From the NCBI GenBank assembly GCA_963663395.1, contig OY760226.1:62001-126000 (forward strand): 64,000 nt of DNA. Direction: 5' to 3'. Position numbers and translations under genes: made by a program. Positions within the stretch are counted from its first letter, which is position 1. Each line of letters starts with the position of its first letter. The DNA is from Azophilus sp963663395. GTDB taxonomy: Bacteria; Pseudomonadota; Gammaproteobacteria; Pseudomonadales; Azotimanducaceae. Of the stretch, positions 40,595 to 49,067 are shown piece by piece. The notes below the pieces were generated by a model. The model had not been told where the DNA came from. It searched no databases and saw only the letters and a list, made by a program, of their open reading frames with translations.

Positions 40595-42017
40595 GAACAC
40601 ACAGTGTACGCCCAGGCAACTTGAATTTCACGCCTTTGGCCGCCGCGAAGTTGTCGGTCGTTTCGACGCCGGTCGGCTCACCTCCGATGGCGGCGCCATC
40701 CTGCTGCGCGAGGTGGATCGCCGCTTGGGGCTGATGCAGCGCATCGCAGATTGCTTCACCGATTATCGCGACCCCAGGAAGGTCGAACACTCGGTGTTGG
40801 AGATGGTTACCCAGCGGGTGGGTGGGATTGCCCTGGGCTACGAAGACCTCAACGATCACGACGCGTTGCGCGGCGACAGCCTGTTGGCGCTCTGGGCGGG
40901 CAAGGCCGACCTGACCGGTGCGCAGCGACCCCGGGAGCGGGATCGGAGGTATGCACTGGCGGGTTCGAGCACGTTGAACCGCCTGGAGTTGGGTAAGCCG
41001 GAGGATGCGGCCCGGGATCGCTACCGCCGCATCGCGGCGGATGCGGATGCCCTGGACCGGGTGCTGGTGGATCTGTTCCTGGATGCCCACACCGAGGCGC
41101 CGGCAGAACTGTGGCTGGACCTGGACGCCACGGACGATCCGCTGCACGGCAATCAGGAGGGGCGTTTCTTTCATGGTTACTACAAGAACTACTGTTACTT
41201 GCCGCTCTACATCTTTTGTGGCGAGCATCTGTTGTGCGCACGACTGCGGCCATCGAACCGGGATGCCAGCGTCGGCAGCGTCGAGGAGTTGACCCGCATC
41301 GTTGGCCGGATTCGCCAACGCTGGCCCGAGGTGCGCGTGGTGGTACGGGGCGATTCCGGATTTTGCCGGGAATCGATCATGCATTGGTGCGAGTGCAACG
41401 ACGTGGACTATGTGCTCGGTCTGGCGCGCAACGAGCGCCTGGTGGGACACATCGAGAAGGCTCTGCACAAGTCCCACAGCCGCTATGCGACGACGGGCGC
41501 GCCGTCGCGTCGGTTCCGGGTGTTTCGCTACCGGACCCGAACATCCTGGAGCCGCGCGCGCCGGGTGGTGGCCAAAGCCGAGCATCTGGCGAAGGGTCCC
41601 AACCCGCGCTTCGTGGTGACCAGCCTGGGCCCGGCGGTGGCCGGGCCGCAACGACTCTACGAACAACTGTATTGCGCCCGTGGCGACATGGAAAACCGCA
41701 TCAAAGAGTGTCAGCTCGATCTGTTCGCCGACCGGACCAGCACGGCGACGCTGCGCGCCAACCAACTGCGTCTGTATTTTGCGTCCTTCGCCTATGTGCT
41801 CATGCACGGCCTGCGGCGCCTGGGCCTGGCCGGCACGCGCTGGGCCCGGGCGCAATGCGGAACCCTTCGGGTGAAACTGCTCAAGGTCGCAGCCCGGGTG
41901 CGGATCACCGCACGCAAGGTCTGGTTGTCGTTCTCATCGGTCTACCCCTACCGGGACGCATTTACGGCCGCCGCAAACGCGCTCTGTCGGGGACCGACCC
42001 GCGCCCCGCCTGCGTAA
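40593..42017 (+). CDS. IS1380-family transposase
   Basis: 474 residues with the IS1380 DDE plan: 'GGAILLREVDRRLGL' near the N-terminus, first Asp in 'LWLDLDATDDPLHGNQEGRFFHGYY', second Asp in 'VVVRGDSGFCRESIMHWCE', and the terminal Glu with 'YCARGDMENRIKECQLDLFADRTS'. The frame is complete and all three acidic positions are present, so it is potentially active. AGAGG is the ribosome site, buried in a hairpin. The insertion lies between the nucleoside transporter and the sensor-kinase operon and interrupts neither. Confidence 0.95.
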   Translation: MNTQCTPRQLEFHAFGRREVVGRFDAGRLTSDGGAILLREVDRRLGLMQRIADCFTDYRDPRKVEHSVLEMVTQRVGGIALGYEDLNDHDALRGDSLLALWAGKADLTGAQRPRERDRRYALAGSSTLNRLELGKPEDAARDRYRRIAADADALDRVLVDLFLDAHTEAPAELWLDLDATDDPLHGNQEGRFFHGYYKNYCYLPLYIFCGEHLLCARLRPSNRDASVGSVEELTRIVGRIRQRWPEVRVVVRGDSGFCRESIMHWCECNDVDYVLGLARNERLVGHIEKALHKSHSRYATTGAPSRRFRVFRYRTRTSWSRARRVVAKAEHLAKGPNPRFVVTSLGPAVAGPQRLYEQLYCARGDMENRIKECQLDLFADRTSTATLRANQLRLYFASFAYVLMHGLRRLGLAGTRWARAQCGTLRVKLLKVAARVRITARKVWLSFSSVYPYRDAFTAAANALCRGPTRAPPA

Positions 42018-42270
42018 CCGGATTCGCGCCGACCCATCACACCGACCGGCTCACCCGCCGGGGAGGACCCACGCCTGAAAGACAGCCCGTGGCTGCCACC
42101 GCCGTGGCACAGTCACGTTTCCGACCCTGCCGAGAGCCAAAATTGCCTCAATATCGCCGCACAGGCATGCGTTTACAGCACTGGCACTTTCTAACAAGCA
42201 AACAAACGGCCCTCAGCCAGCCGGTTCAAACGGCTCCGTCGAGTTGGTGACGGATGCGGGCTAGCCGCAC

Positions 42271-42400
42271 CTGGCAGCCCGTGGCAAAAGTCCGGCGAAG
42301 CACCGAGAGGGGCGCGAGGGGGCACACCTCGCACGATAACGCAGTCAGGCGGGATGCAGCGGCGTTCGAATGCCGGCGGACTTTTGCCACGGGCTGCTAG
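42271..42400. repeat. palindromic repeat (copy B)
   Basis: CTGGCAGCCCGTGGCAAAAG opens the element, and an inverted copy, GACTTTTGCCACGGGCTGCTAG, closes it. The right arm, read inverted, matches the left arm and centre of the element at 2831-2906 through CATTCGAA with about one mismatch. The centre is longer here (about 80 bp) and includes a small CGAGG..CCTCG stem. The sequence from 42018 to the HK stop at 42436 holds no gene. Confidence 0.7.
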
Positions 42401-42435
42401 TGCCCCGACGGTTCCGGGGTCCGGTTGGCCGCCGC

Positions 42436-43890
42436 TCAGAGCGTCACTTCGACGCTCGCGCCTCCGAGGGGGCTCGAGCCGATCTCCAGGGACCCGTTGT
42501 ACAGCGCCGTCAGTTCGGCAACCACCGCCAGGCCGATGCCCTGGCCCGGTTGCGCGCGGTCGGCCCGGATTCCCCGGTCGATCACCTGCCCGCGAATGTC
42601 CGGATCGATCCCGGGCCCGTCGTCCTCGATGCGGACGGTCGGGCGCGAATCCGCCGAGGCGGTGACCCGTACGCGGCTGTGCGTGTACTTGAACGCGTTT
42701 TCCATGATGTTGCCGAACAGGTCCATGAAGTCCCGCTCGTCGCCGCGCACCCCCAGGTCGCCCACCAGATCGAGGTCCAGGGAAACGTCCCGGCCCCTGT
42801 TCGCGGTCTCCAGCGCTCGCCCGAGCCGGCGCAGTACACGGCCGAGGTCGACCCACCTCGCCACCAGCAGGGGCCCGGTAACGGTCGCCCGGGACAATTG
42901 CCGGTACACCGCCTGTTCCATGCGATCAAGTTGTTCCGCCATGAGCGCCGGGTCTTCCGCGTTAGCTGGCGCACCTCGAGTTTCCCGATCCGGCGAGGAA
43001 TGCGCCGCCGTACTCCCCGGCCGGGCCTCGCTGTACGGCAAGGCGGAATTTTTTGCGCGGCCCAGCCCGTTGCGCAGCACGGCCAGGGGCGTCTTGAGGC
43101 TGTGCGCGAGGTCATCCAGGGCATTGCGGTAGCGAGCCCGGCTGCGTTGTTCGTGGGCGACGAAGCGGCCGAGGTTGTCGGCCAGGCCCTGCAGTTCCCC
43201 GGGATAGGTGCCGGACAACGCTTCGCGCCGCCCCTCTTCGAGGTCCCTGACTTCCTCCGCCATCGTCCTGAGCGGCTTCAGGCCCCAGCGGATGGCGACG
43301 ATCTGAACGCCTACCACCAGCAGGGTGACAACGGTCAGACCCACATAAAGGCTCTGGCGGAACGAGCGGATGGCGGCAAGGAAGGGCGCCTGATCCGCTG
43401 CCACCTGAAAGACGAGCGTGGATTCGTCCGCTTCTTCCCAGATGACGGCCGTGGTCAGGACGAATCGGGCCGAGGTGCTGTCACGGTCGAACAGAAACTG
43501 GCCGAACGGCGCCCTTCGTTCCGGAAACTCGACCGCGCTGGTCAGCGCCGAGGGCGAGCGCCAGCGGTAGTCGCCCCCCAGCTCGGAGACGGCCGCGTAC
43601 AGGCCCGATTCGGGCTGCATCAGGCGCGGTTCCGGCAGCTCCCGGAAGACAATGCGGCCATCCTCGGTCTCGGCGGCGCCCATGAGCGAGTAGATCACCA
43701 GGCGCATCTGCTCTTCGGCGCCGGTCAGGGTGCTCGCTGTAAAGGAACGGTCGAGAACCAGCCCGGTGAACGTGAGAAAGACCGCCAGCACCAGGGTGGT
43801 GATGACCACCAGCCGGGTCTGCATGCGGGGTCCCGAACGGGTGCCGCTCCGGTTCTCTGGCCGGATTCCCGACTCGCCGTTGTCGCCCAT
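42436..43890 (-). CDS. sensor histidine kinase, PhoQ-like
   Basis: 484 residues. Membrane helices at about 27-46 and 181-200 enclose a periplasmic sensor of about 130 residues, rich in acidic patches. A HAMP-like segment ('GLKPLRTMAEEVRDLEEGRREALSGTYPGELQGLADNLGRFV') follows. The phosphoacceptor is H263 in 'LDDLAHSLKTPLAVLRNG', N box 'NIMENAFKYTH' (N398 region), G boxes 'IEDDGPGIDPDIRG' and 'QGIGLAVVAEL'. An unusual Ser/Pro/Arg-rich insert of about 30 residues sits after the H box. It is downstream of its response regulator (48-bp gap) and a PepSY gene. Its cue is unknown; divalent cations or antimicrobial peptides are likely by analogy. Confidence 0.9.
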   Translation of the reverse strand: MGDNGESGIRPENRSGTRSGPRMQTRLVVITTLVLAVFLTFTGLVLDRSFTASTLTGAEEQMRLVIYSLMGAAETEDGRIVFRELPEPRLMQPESGLYAAVSELGGDYRWRSPSALTSAVEFPERRAPFGQFLFDRDSTSARFVLTTAVIWEEADESTLVFQVAADQAPFLAAIRSFRQSLYVGLTVVTLLVVGVQIVAIRWGLKPLRTMAEEVRDLEEGRREALSGTYPGELQGLADNLGRFVAHEQRSRARYRNALDDLAHSLKTPLAVLRNGLGRAKNSALPYSEARPGSTAAHSSPDRETRGAPANAEDPALMAEQLDRMEQAVYRQLSRATVTGPLLVARWVDLGRVLRRLGRALETANRGRDVSLDLDLVGDLGVRGDERDFMDLFGNIMENAFKYTHSRVRVTASADSRPTVRIEDDGPGIDPDIRGQVIDRGIRADRAQPGQGIGLAVVAELTALYNGSLEIGSSPLGGASVEVTL

Positions 43891-43938
43891 TCCCGCCCTG
43901 CCCGTCGTTACCGAACCCGGGGTCCGAAGCCGCGCGCC

Positions 43939-44604
43939 TCAGGCTTCGAGGCCGAACCGATAGCCCTGGCCCCTGGCGGTATGAATGGGATTCACCGGAT
44001 GCAGCTTCTTGCGCAGCCGGCCCACGAACACCTCGATGACGTTGCTGTCGCGGTCGAAATCCTGATCGTAGAGATGGTCGGTCAACTCGGTCTTCGACAC
44101 CACGCGGCCCGGATTCAGCGCCAGATACTCGAGCAGATTGTACTCGTAGGCGGTCAGCGACACCGGCGCCCCGTCGAGCCGCACTTCCTTCTTCGCGGTG
44201 TCCAGTGCCAGGGGGCCCTGCCGGATGACGGGCGTCGCGTACCCGGCGGCGCGGCGGACCAGGGCGTTGAGACGAGCCAGCAGTTCTTCCATGTGAAACG
44301 GCTTGGTCAGGTAGTCGTCCGCCCCGGCCTCGAGACCCGCCACCTTGTCCTGCCAATGGCCGCGCGCCGTGAGTATGAGGATGGGAAACCGCCGTTCCTC
44401 GGCGCGTATCGCGGCGATCAGTTCCTTGCCATCCAGCTTCGGCAAACCCAGATCGATCACGGCAGCGTCGTAATCGTACTCCCGGGCAAAATACAGGCCC
44501 TCCTCCCCGTCGCCGGCGGCATCCAGGGCATAACCCGCCTCCTTCAGCCGCCCGCTCAGTTGGCCCTGCAGCGCCAGATCGTCCTCGACCACCAGAACAC
44601 GCAT
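43939..44604 (-). CDS. OmpR/PhoP-type response regulator
   Basis: 221 residues. Receiver: acidic pocket E7-D8-D9, phosphoacceptor D51 ('VIDLGLPKLDGKEL'), T79 and K101 ('LTKPFHMEELLARLN'). The C-terminal winged helix contains 'VRLDGAPVSLTAYEYNLLEYLALNPGRVVSKTELTDHLYDQDFDRDSNVIEVFVGRLRKKL', the PhoP-like recognition helix. It activates or represses genes with the adjacent kinase. It is co-directional with the PepSY gene upstream; the leader-like element at 44617-44706 in between is in the opposite orientation. Confidence 0.94.
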   Translation of the reverse strand: MRVLVVEDDLALQGQLSGRLKEAGYALDAAGDGEEGLYFAREYDYDAAVIDLGLPKLDGKELIAAIRAEERRFPILILTARGHWQDKVAGLEAGADDYLTKPFHMEELLARLNALVRRAAGYATPVIRQGPLALDTAKKEVRLDGAPVSLTAYEYNLLEYLALNPGRVVSKTELTDHLYDQDFDRDSNVIEVFVGRLRKKLHPVNPIHTARGQGYRFGLEA

Positions 44605-44616
44605 GCGGCAAACCCT

Positions 44617-44706
44617 ATTGGGCCGATCCCCCGGCCCGACGAGAAATCAGTGACCGGGAGCGAGTTTGACTCATTTGACAGCCTTATCTGCGAACAAGAG
44701 GTTTAG
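44617..44706 (+). other. leader/micro-ORF element copy 1 (opposite to its neighbours)
   Basis: GTG at 44650 opens an 18-codon frame (MTGSEFDSFDSLICEQEV) ending in TAG at 44704. It is 52 bp of near identity to copies at 48943, 54906 and 60579, with the preceding GGG..CCC hairpin (44619-44632) also shared. Here it is antisense to the PepSY-RR-HK operon; no plus-strand gene follows. Confidence 0.55.
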
Positions 44707-45101
44707 CGTTGCCTGCGGACACCGCCCCGCGGGTCGACCAGGACGGTGGTCACGCGGCCCCCGTCGAGCAACAGCCGAACCTGGTAGCCCTGCTGCCCGC
44801 CGTCGAGCGGGGTCACGGAAAGGACGCGGCCGCCGGTCTCGCGCCGGGCAACGCCGGCCGCCGACTCCGGCGTCATCAGGTGCCGGGCGTCCAGGCGCTT
44901 TGCCGCGGGCGCTTTTTCAGCGCCCCAGGCGATCGCAAGGCCGTCATCGAACGCGAGCACGGCCATCGCAAGCAGGACGCCCCCGCAACGCCGGCGCACG
45001 CGCCACCGGAGACGGTTACGCCGGTATGGGACGGCCACCGAGCCGCACCCACCGGCAGGCCCGAGACCGGGCTTGTTCGGAGTCGACGCTTCCATCGGCA
45101 C
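44703..45101 (-). CDS. PepSY-domain periplasmic or membrane protein
   Basis: 132 residues. Residues 40-58 form a hydrophobic segment ('GGVLLAMAVLAFDDGLAIAW'), a signal anchor, after an Arg-rich stretch. The C-terminal 60 residues ('LMTPESAAGVARRETGGRVLSVTPLDGGQQGYQVRLLLDGGRVTTVLVDPRGGV') form one PepSY unit. Small PepSY proteins are often encoded just upstream of PhoP/PhoQ-type pairs and may restrain the sensor. It is co-directional with the RR and HK downstream. The start (ATG at 45101 or the next, two codons on) is not certain. Confidence 0.8.
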   Translation of the reverse strand: MPMEASTPNKPGLGPAGGCGSVAVPYRRNRLRWRVRRRCGGVLLAMAVLAFDDGLAIAWGAEKAPAAKRLDARHLMTPESAAGVARRETGGRVLSVTPLDGGQQGYQVRLLLDGGRVTTVLVDPRGGVRRQR

Positions 45102-45164
45102 CCACGCACCTCACATCGGGCTCATTGTACTCCCCGGTGTACTGTCCCATAGGACTCTGCCGTT

Positions 45165-45692
45165 TCAGCCGACGGGAGTGACCCGTACCCGCACGCGCAC
45201 GGAATCGCCGGGGTCCCGCTGCATCCGCGTTCTGTAGGTCGTCCCGCCGTACTCGTAGGTCACGTCGTAGCCGGTGAGCCGCTCCTCGCGCCGGGTCTGC
45301 TCGACGACATGACAACGCCGTTGCGTGTGGTAGGAGGTGTGGCCGTAGCCGCGATTGCGGCGCGCGATGTCGGCCCCGATGCTGCCGCCGAGCAGCGCGC
45401 CGACGACGACGCCGACCTGCTTGTTGCGCTTCTTGTGGCCCACGGCGTTGCCCAGCGCACCACCTATGATGGCGCCGAGAATGGGCGGCGTGGCCGAGCC
45501 GCGCCCGTTACTGTAGGCGACCGGTTCGTTGCGGCACTGCTCGTAAGGCTCCACGAGGGTGACGGTTTCATAGACGGGGGTGACGCCGGTTACCGGCGCC
45601 CAGTCGTATTCCGTCCCGGCAAGGGCGGAAGCCGGGAACACCAGGAGAGTCGCCGCCAGTCCGCCAATGGCCGATTGCTTGAGATTGAACAT
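45165..45692 (-). CDS. glycine-zipper 2TM domain outer-membrane protein
   Basis: 175 residues with a signal peptide (MFNLKQSAIGGLAATLLVFPASALAG). The middle is a glycine zipper, 'PPILGAIIGGALGNAVGHKKRNKQVGVVVGALLGGSIGADIARR', the Rickettsia 17-kDa-type fold. The C-terminus, 'GYDVTYEYGGTTYRTRMQRDPGDSVRVRVRVTPV', is the usual family end. It lies in the cell envelope, role unknown. GAGGAGAC precedes the ATG. It is upstream of the PepSY gene on the same strand (63-bp gap) and could be in the same regulon. Confidence 0.88.
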   Translation of the reverse strand: MFNLKQSAIGGLAATLLVFPASALAGTEYDWAPVTGVTPVYETVTLVEPYEQCRNEPVAYSNGRGSATPPILGAIIGGALGNAVGHKKRNKQVGVVVGALLGGSIGADIARRNRGYGHTSYHTQRRCHVVEQTRREERLTGYDVTYEYGGTTYRTRMQRDPGDSVRVRVRVTPVG

Positions 45693-45765
45693 GTCGATGT
45701 CTCCTCGCGGGTCTGTAGCGGCAAATTAGCCCTGCTTTCCTGAACGAAATCTGAACGGCGGCCAA

Positions 45766-45831
45766 GAGCCTGCGCCGCAGGAAGTCGCGACAGTGAAATT
45801 TCGCTATCGCATATTCCTACAGCGCAGGCTC
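45766..45831. repeat. REP-like palindrome (copy 2)
   Basis: GAGCCTGCGCCGCAGGAA (45766-45783) is inverted as TTCCTACAGCGCAGGCTC (45814-45831), 16 of 18 matching. GTCGCGAC lies beside the first arm. The other bases of the 263-bp spacer (45693-45955) show nothing. Confidence 0.65.
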
Positions 45832-45955
45832 GCTTGGAACAAAATCCCCATTCGAGTTTTTTTGACATTCTGGAACAAGCGCAAGCACCGGGCAGCGAGT
45901 TCGCACGCGGGGCTTTCCTTTCGCTCAGCGTCCTGGCGCGCCGGGTTGGAAAGTC

Positions 45956-46819
45956 CTAGATGCCCCGGGCGAAACTCACGCGGTGCTGCCCGTCGAGGGC
46001 GAGGTACCAGTCGGTCCGGTCGGGGAACCGGGACTTGAGCCACAGCGTCAGCCGCTCGTAGTGGGCCAGGAAACGGTCCAGTTCCGCATCCGACATGCGC
46101 CGGGGCGCCGGCAACCGGTCTTCCTGTTCCGTGCGCCAGCGCTTCACGCACGCCATGTCGGGCACCTCGAGGTAGATCCACCAGTCCACCAGCGCCCAGA
46201 GCGGCGCATACTGCCGGCAGGCATCGTTTACGTGTGTCCGCCACGCCGCTCCCGGGTCCTCGCGGGCTTCCAGTTCGTTGACCGGCGTGCGCAGCAGCGT
46301 TTCGGGCTGTGGCGTAACGCCCAGGCACCAGCCCTCGAACACCACCGCCCGGGCGTTCCGCACGGTCTCCCAGGACTCCTCCGGCGCCCGGTCGTCGCGG
46401 CCCTTGTCGAAGCGTGGAACCCGGGTCGGGGCTCCGGCCGCCAGGCTTGCGATGGTGGCGCGTGCCAGATCGATGTCGTGGGTACCGGGTACGCCGCGGG
46501 TGGCCAGCAGTGGATGCACGGCGTCTGCAAGGTGCGCCCGGGCTGCACGGGTGAGGTAGAAATCATCCAGGGAGCAGGCAACCGTCTTGCGTCCCTCCAG
46601 TTCCATCGCCTCGGCCATCAGGGCGGCCAGGGTGGATTTTCCGGACCCCTGGCCGCCGCAGATGCCGATCACGCGCCGGGAGCCCAGGGCCAGTGCCGCC
46701 ACGGCCGCCACCGCTCGCCAGTCTTCCGGGGCGTCCGACGGCAACGCCTCGCGCAACTGCTCGAACCGGTGCGCTTCCACTTCCGGCGCAAGGCGTTCGC
46801 GCAGGTCGATCAAGGACAC
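45956..46819 (-). CDS. P-loop kinase, D-glycerate 3-kinase-like
   Basis: 287 residues. Walker A is 'GICGGQGSGKSTLAALMAEAM'. The diagnostic 'TVACSLDDFYLTRAARAHLADAVHPLLATRGVPGTHDIDLA' follows, then 'RVPRFDKGRDDR' and 'VVFEGWCLGV'. This matches the plant-type glycerate 3-kinase group (GLYK), which makes 3-phosphoglycerate. Full length for that group. No other glyoxylate-pathway gene is adjacent. It is the gene next to dinG on the same strand, with a 39-bp gap. Confidence 0.85.
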   Translation of the reverse strand: MSLIDLRERLAPEVEAHRFEQLREALPSDAPEDWRAVAAVAALALGSRRVIGICGGQGSGKSTLAALMAEAMELEGRKTVACSLDDFYLTRAARAHLADAVHPLLATRGVPGTHDIDLARATIASLAAGAPTRVPRFDKGRDDRAPEESWETVRNARAVVFEGWCLGVTPQPETLLRTPVNELEAREDPGAAWRTHVNDACRQYAPLWALVDWWIYLEVPDMACVKRWRTEQEDRLPAPRRMSDAELDRFLAHYERLTLWLKSRFPDRTDWYLALDGQHRVSFARGI

Positions 46820-46858
46820 TGTTGCAGACTCATAGCGACTGCGCCCCGAAAAGGGCCG

Positions 46859-48931
46859 TCAGGGAAGCTCCAGCCGATAGGGCGGCAGGGAGTCGAGCAG
46901 GGCACGCCCGTAACCGCGTGTGACCAGCCGCCTGTCCAGAATGGTGATGCGGCCGTGGTCGCCTTCATGGCGAATGAGGCGCCCGCACGCCTGCACCAGC
47001 CGCATCGCCGCATCGGGGACCGAGACCTCCATGAAAGCGTTGCGTCCCTGCTCCTCCAACCATTCCGTCAGGGCCTCGTCGACAGGATCGTCGGGCACCG
47101 CGAACGGCAGCTTGGCGAGCACCACGTGGCGGCAGTATTCGTCCGGCAGATCGACGCCCTCGGCAAAGCTCGCGAGGCCCAGCAAGTAGCTCGGCTCGCC
47201 GTCATCGATGCGCGTTCGATGGCGCTTCAGCATCCTCTGCTTGGACCGCTCGCCCTGGATCTGCAACGCATCGGCGAGCCCGGCCGGCAACGCGGCCTTG
47301 ACATCATTGAGCTGCCGCCAGGACGTGAACAGCACCAGGGCGCTCTGTTCCCTGACCAGAAGCTCCGGCAGCAACGCCGCAATCTCCGCGGTGTGCGCGT
47401 CCCTGGCACGGGGATCCGTGCGCATCGCCGGCACGCACAGAACGGCGATGTTCGGGAAATCGAACGGGCTCGGAATCCTGGTGCCTTCGATGTCACCGAT
47501 ACCGGCACGTTCGAGGAAGCGGTCGAAACGCCCGACGGCGGTCAGCGTGGCAGAGGTCGTCACCGCGGCGAAGCACCGTGACCAGAGGCAATCCTCGAGC
47601 AGCCGTCCCGGCTCGATCGGCGCGCTGATCAGTTCGGTGTCCTGATCGGTTCGATTGACCCAGCGCGCAGACCGTACCCCGTCGTCCGCACCCGAACGGG
47701 CCCCCGCGTAGTCGTCCAGCAGCGCTTCCACGGCCGTTCCGCGCCCTTCCAGCTGACCGACGGCGGGCAACCAGTCATCCGCCTCCACGGCGCGCGGCCA
47801 GGCCAGGTCACCGTCGGCAACCTGGCCGAGCATCTCATGCACCCGGGCCACCGACCGGCCCAGGGCAGCTACCTGTACACCCGCCTCGCCGGCTGCATCG
47901 GCAATGGCATCGCCGACACCGCCGAGCCGAAACCGGCAGGTAAGCTGCCCGTTCTGGCGCTCGGTGAAATCCAGGCTGCCCAACGAATCGCCGAGGCCGC
48001 GCATCGCTGTCTTGACGGCATCGCTCTCAGCGGGAATGCGGGTCGCCAGCGCCTCGAGTTCGGGCGGGCGGGCAAAGCGCTGGGTGAGGCTCGCCACCAC
48101 CTTGTTGACCTGGTCTGCCCAGGCGGCCGTGCCGTTGATCCAGGCCCGCGACGCAAAGTGCTGCTGCGTCTTCACCGGCAGGTGGTGGGCCTCGTCGACC
48201 ACGACGATGCACTCCTCCGGTTCAGGCAGGATATAACCGCCGCCCAGGTTGAGATCCGCCAGCAGCAGGTCCTGGTTGGCGACGATCACCCGCACCCCGT
48301 CGAGCCCGTTGCGCGCCTTGAAGAACGGGCACGCCTGGAAGAACGTGCAGCGGTTGTTCGTGCAGCCGCGATGGTCGGTGGTCACCTGCCGCCAGGCCGC
48401 TGCGTCGATCCCCCTCGGCCAGCTGTCGATCTCGCCGTCCCAGCGCCCGGTGGTGAAGGCATCCAGAATTTCGCGGTGGACCGCATCGTGGTCCTCCGCA
48501 TCCTCTGCCCCGTCGTCGATTGCCGGATGATCGCTGGTCTGGTTCAGCCGTTCGTCCAGGCGTTTCAGGCAGACATAGCGCCCCCGGCCCTTGGCCAGTG
48601 CGAAGTCGAAATCGAGCCCGGCGCCTGCGGCCAGGTCCGGCAGGTCGCGCAGCATGATCTGTTCCTGCAGGGCGACGGTGGCGCTGGCGATGACGACGGT
48701 CTTTTCCAGTTCCTGGGCAATGGGAATGGTTGCCAGGCAGTAGGCGGCCGTCTTGCCCGTGCCGGTACCCGCCTCGATGGCGGCAATGCGCGGCGCTGAA
48801 CCCGTACAGACACGCGCGATCTCGGCAATCATCTCCCGCTGACCGCGGCGGGGGTCGAATTCGCGCGACTTGAGCCACTTGCGGTAGGCATCCTGGATTC
48901 GGGCTTTCAGCTTGTCGGTGAGAACGGTCAC
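46859..48931 (-). CDS. dinG: ATP-dependent DNA helicase DinG-type
   Basis: 690 residues, XPD-like superfamily 2 helicase. Walker A 'AGTGTGKT' (54-61), four cysteines for a [4Fe-4S] cluster (C121, C190, C195, C201), DEAH box at 246-249 ('VVDEAHHLP'), then 'VTTSATLTAVGRFDRFLERAG' and the C-terminal helicase motifs 'LVRQACGRLIRHEGDHG'-like. It unwinds DNA or R-loops. The start GTG at 48931 overlaps by GTGA the stop of a 21-codon frame in the leader element just upstream. That is a coupling arrangement I do not know for dinG. Confidence 0.93.
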   Translation of the reverse strand: MTVLTDKLKARIQDAYRKWLKSREFDPRRGQREMIAEIARVCTGSAPRIAAIEAGTGTGKTAAYCLATIPIAQELEKTVVIASATVALQEQIMLRDLPDLAAGAGLDFDFALAKGRGRYVCLKRLDERLNQTSDHPAIDDGAEDAEDHDAVHREILDAFTTGRWDGEIDSWPRGIDAAAWRQVTTDHRGCTNNRCTFFQACPFFKARNGLDGVRVIVANQDLLLADLNLGGGYILPEPEECIVVVDEAHHLPVKTQQHFASRAWINGTAAWADQVNKVVASLTQRFARPPELEALATRIPAESDAVKTAMRGLGDSLGSLDFTERQNGQLTCRFRLGGVGDAIADAAGEAGVQVAALGRSVARVHEMLGQVADGDLAWPRAVEADDWLPAVGQLEGRGTAVEALLDDYAGARSGADDGVRSARWVNRTDQDTELISAPIEPGRLLEDCLWSRCFAAVTTSATLTAVGRFDRFLERAGIGDIEGTRIPSPFDFPNIAVLCVPAMRTDPRARDAHTAEIAALLPELLVREQSALVLFTSWRQLNDVKAALPAGLADALQIQGERSKQRMLKRHRTRIDDGEPSYLLGLASFAEGVDLPDEYCRHVVLAKLPFAVPDDPVDEALTEWLEEQGRNAFMEVSVPDAAMRLVQACGRLIRHEGDHGRITILDRRLVTRGYGRALLDSLPPYRLELP

Positions 48932-49026
48932 GTCGGCTGAACCTCTAGTTCGCGGGCAAGGTTGTCAAACGAGTCATATCCCCTCCCGGTCACTCTGTCT
49001 CGTCGGGCAGGGGCGACGCCCCGTTA
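48928..49026 (-). promoter_or_regulatory. leader element copy 4 with micro-ORF overlapping dinG start
   Basis: On minus: a GGGGC-GTC-GCCCC hairpin (49010-49022), then GTG at 48993 opens a 21-codon frame (begins MTGRGYDSFDNLARE) whose TGA (48930-48928) overlaps the dinG GTG. It is closely related to the copies at 44617, 54906 and 60548. Confidence 0.65.
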
Positions 49027-49067
49027 GCTTACCTTGAATTTCGCGCGCGGAGCCCCGGTGTGGACCG

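Larger units (their letters stand above)
40510..42240 (+). mobile_element. IS1380-family insertion sequence, ends not resolved
   Basis: The element contains the transposase and its leader hairpin. I could not identify convincing terminal inverted repeats or a target duplication. Segments CCATTAAACTGG (about 40511) and CCGGTTCAAACGG (about 42220-42232) are roughly inverted and mark the limits used here. The 223 bp after the transposase stop show no gene. Confidence 0.4.

Noticed and set aside
40572..41855. Antisense frame over the transposase
   Set aside because: The transposase on plus has the DDE residues; the antisense product has no recognisable motif.
42370..44706. Long plus-strand frame across the HK and RR genes
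   Set aside because: The kinase and regulator on minus have all signature motifs; the plus frame is a shadow.
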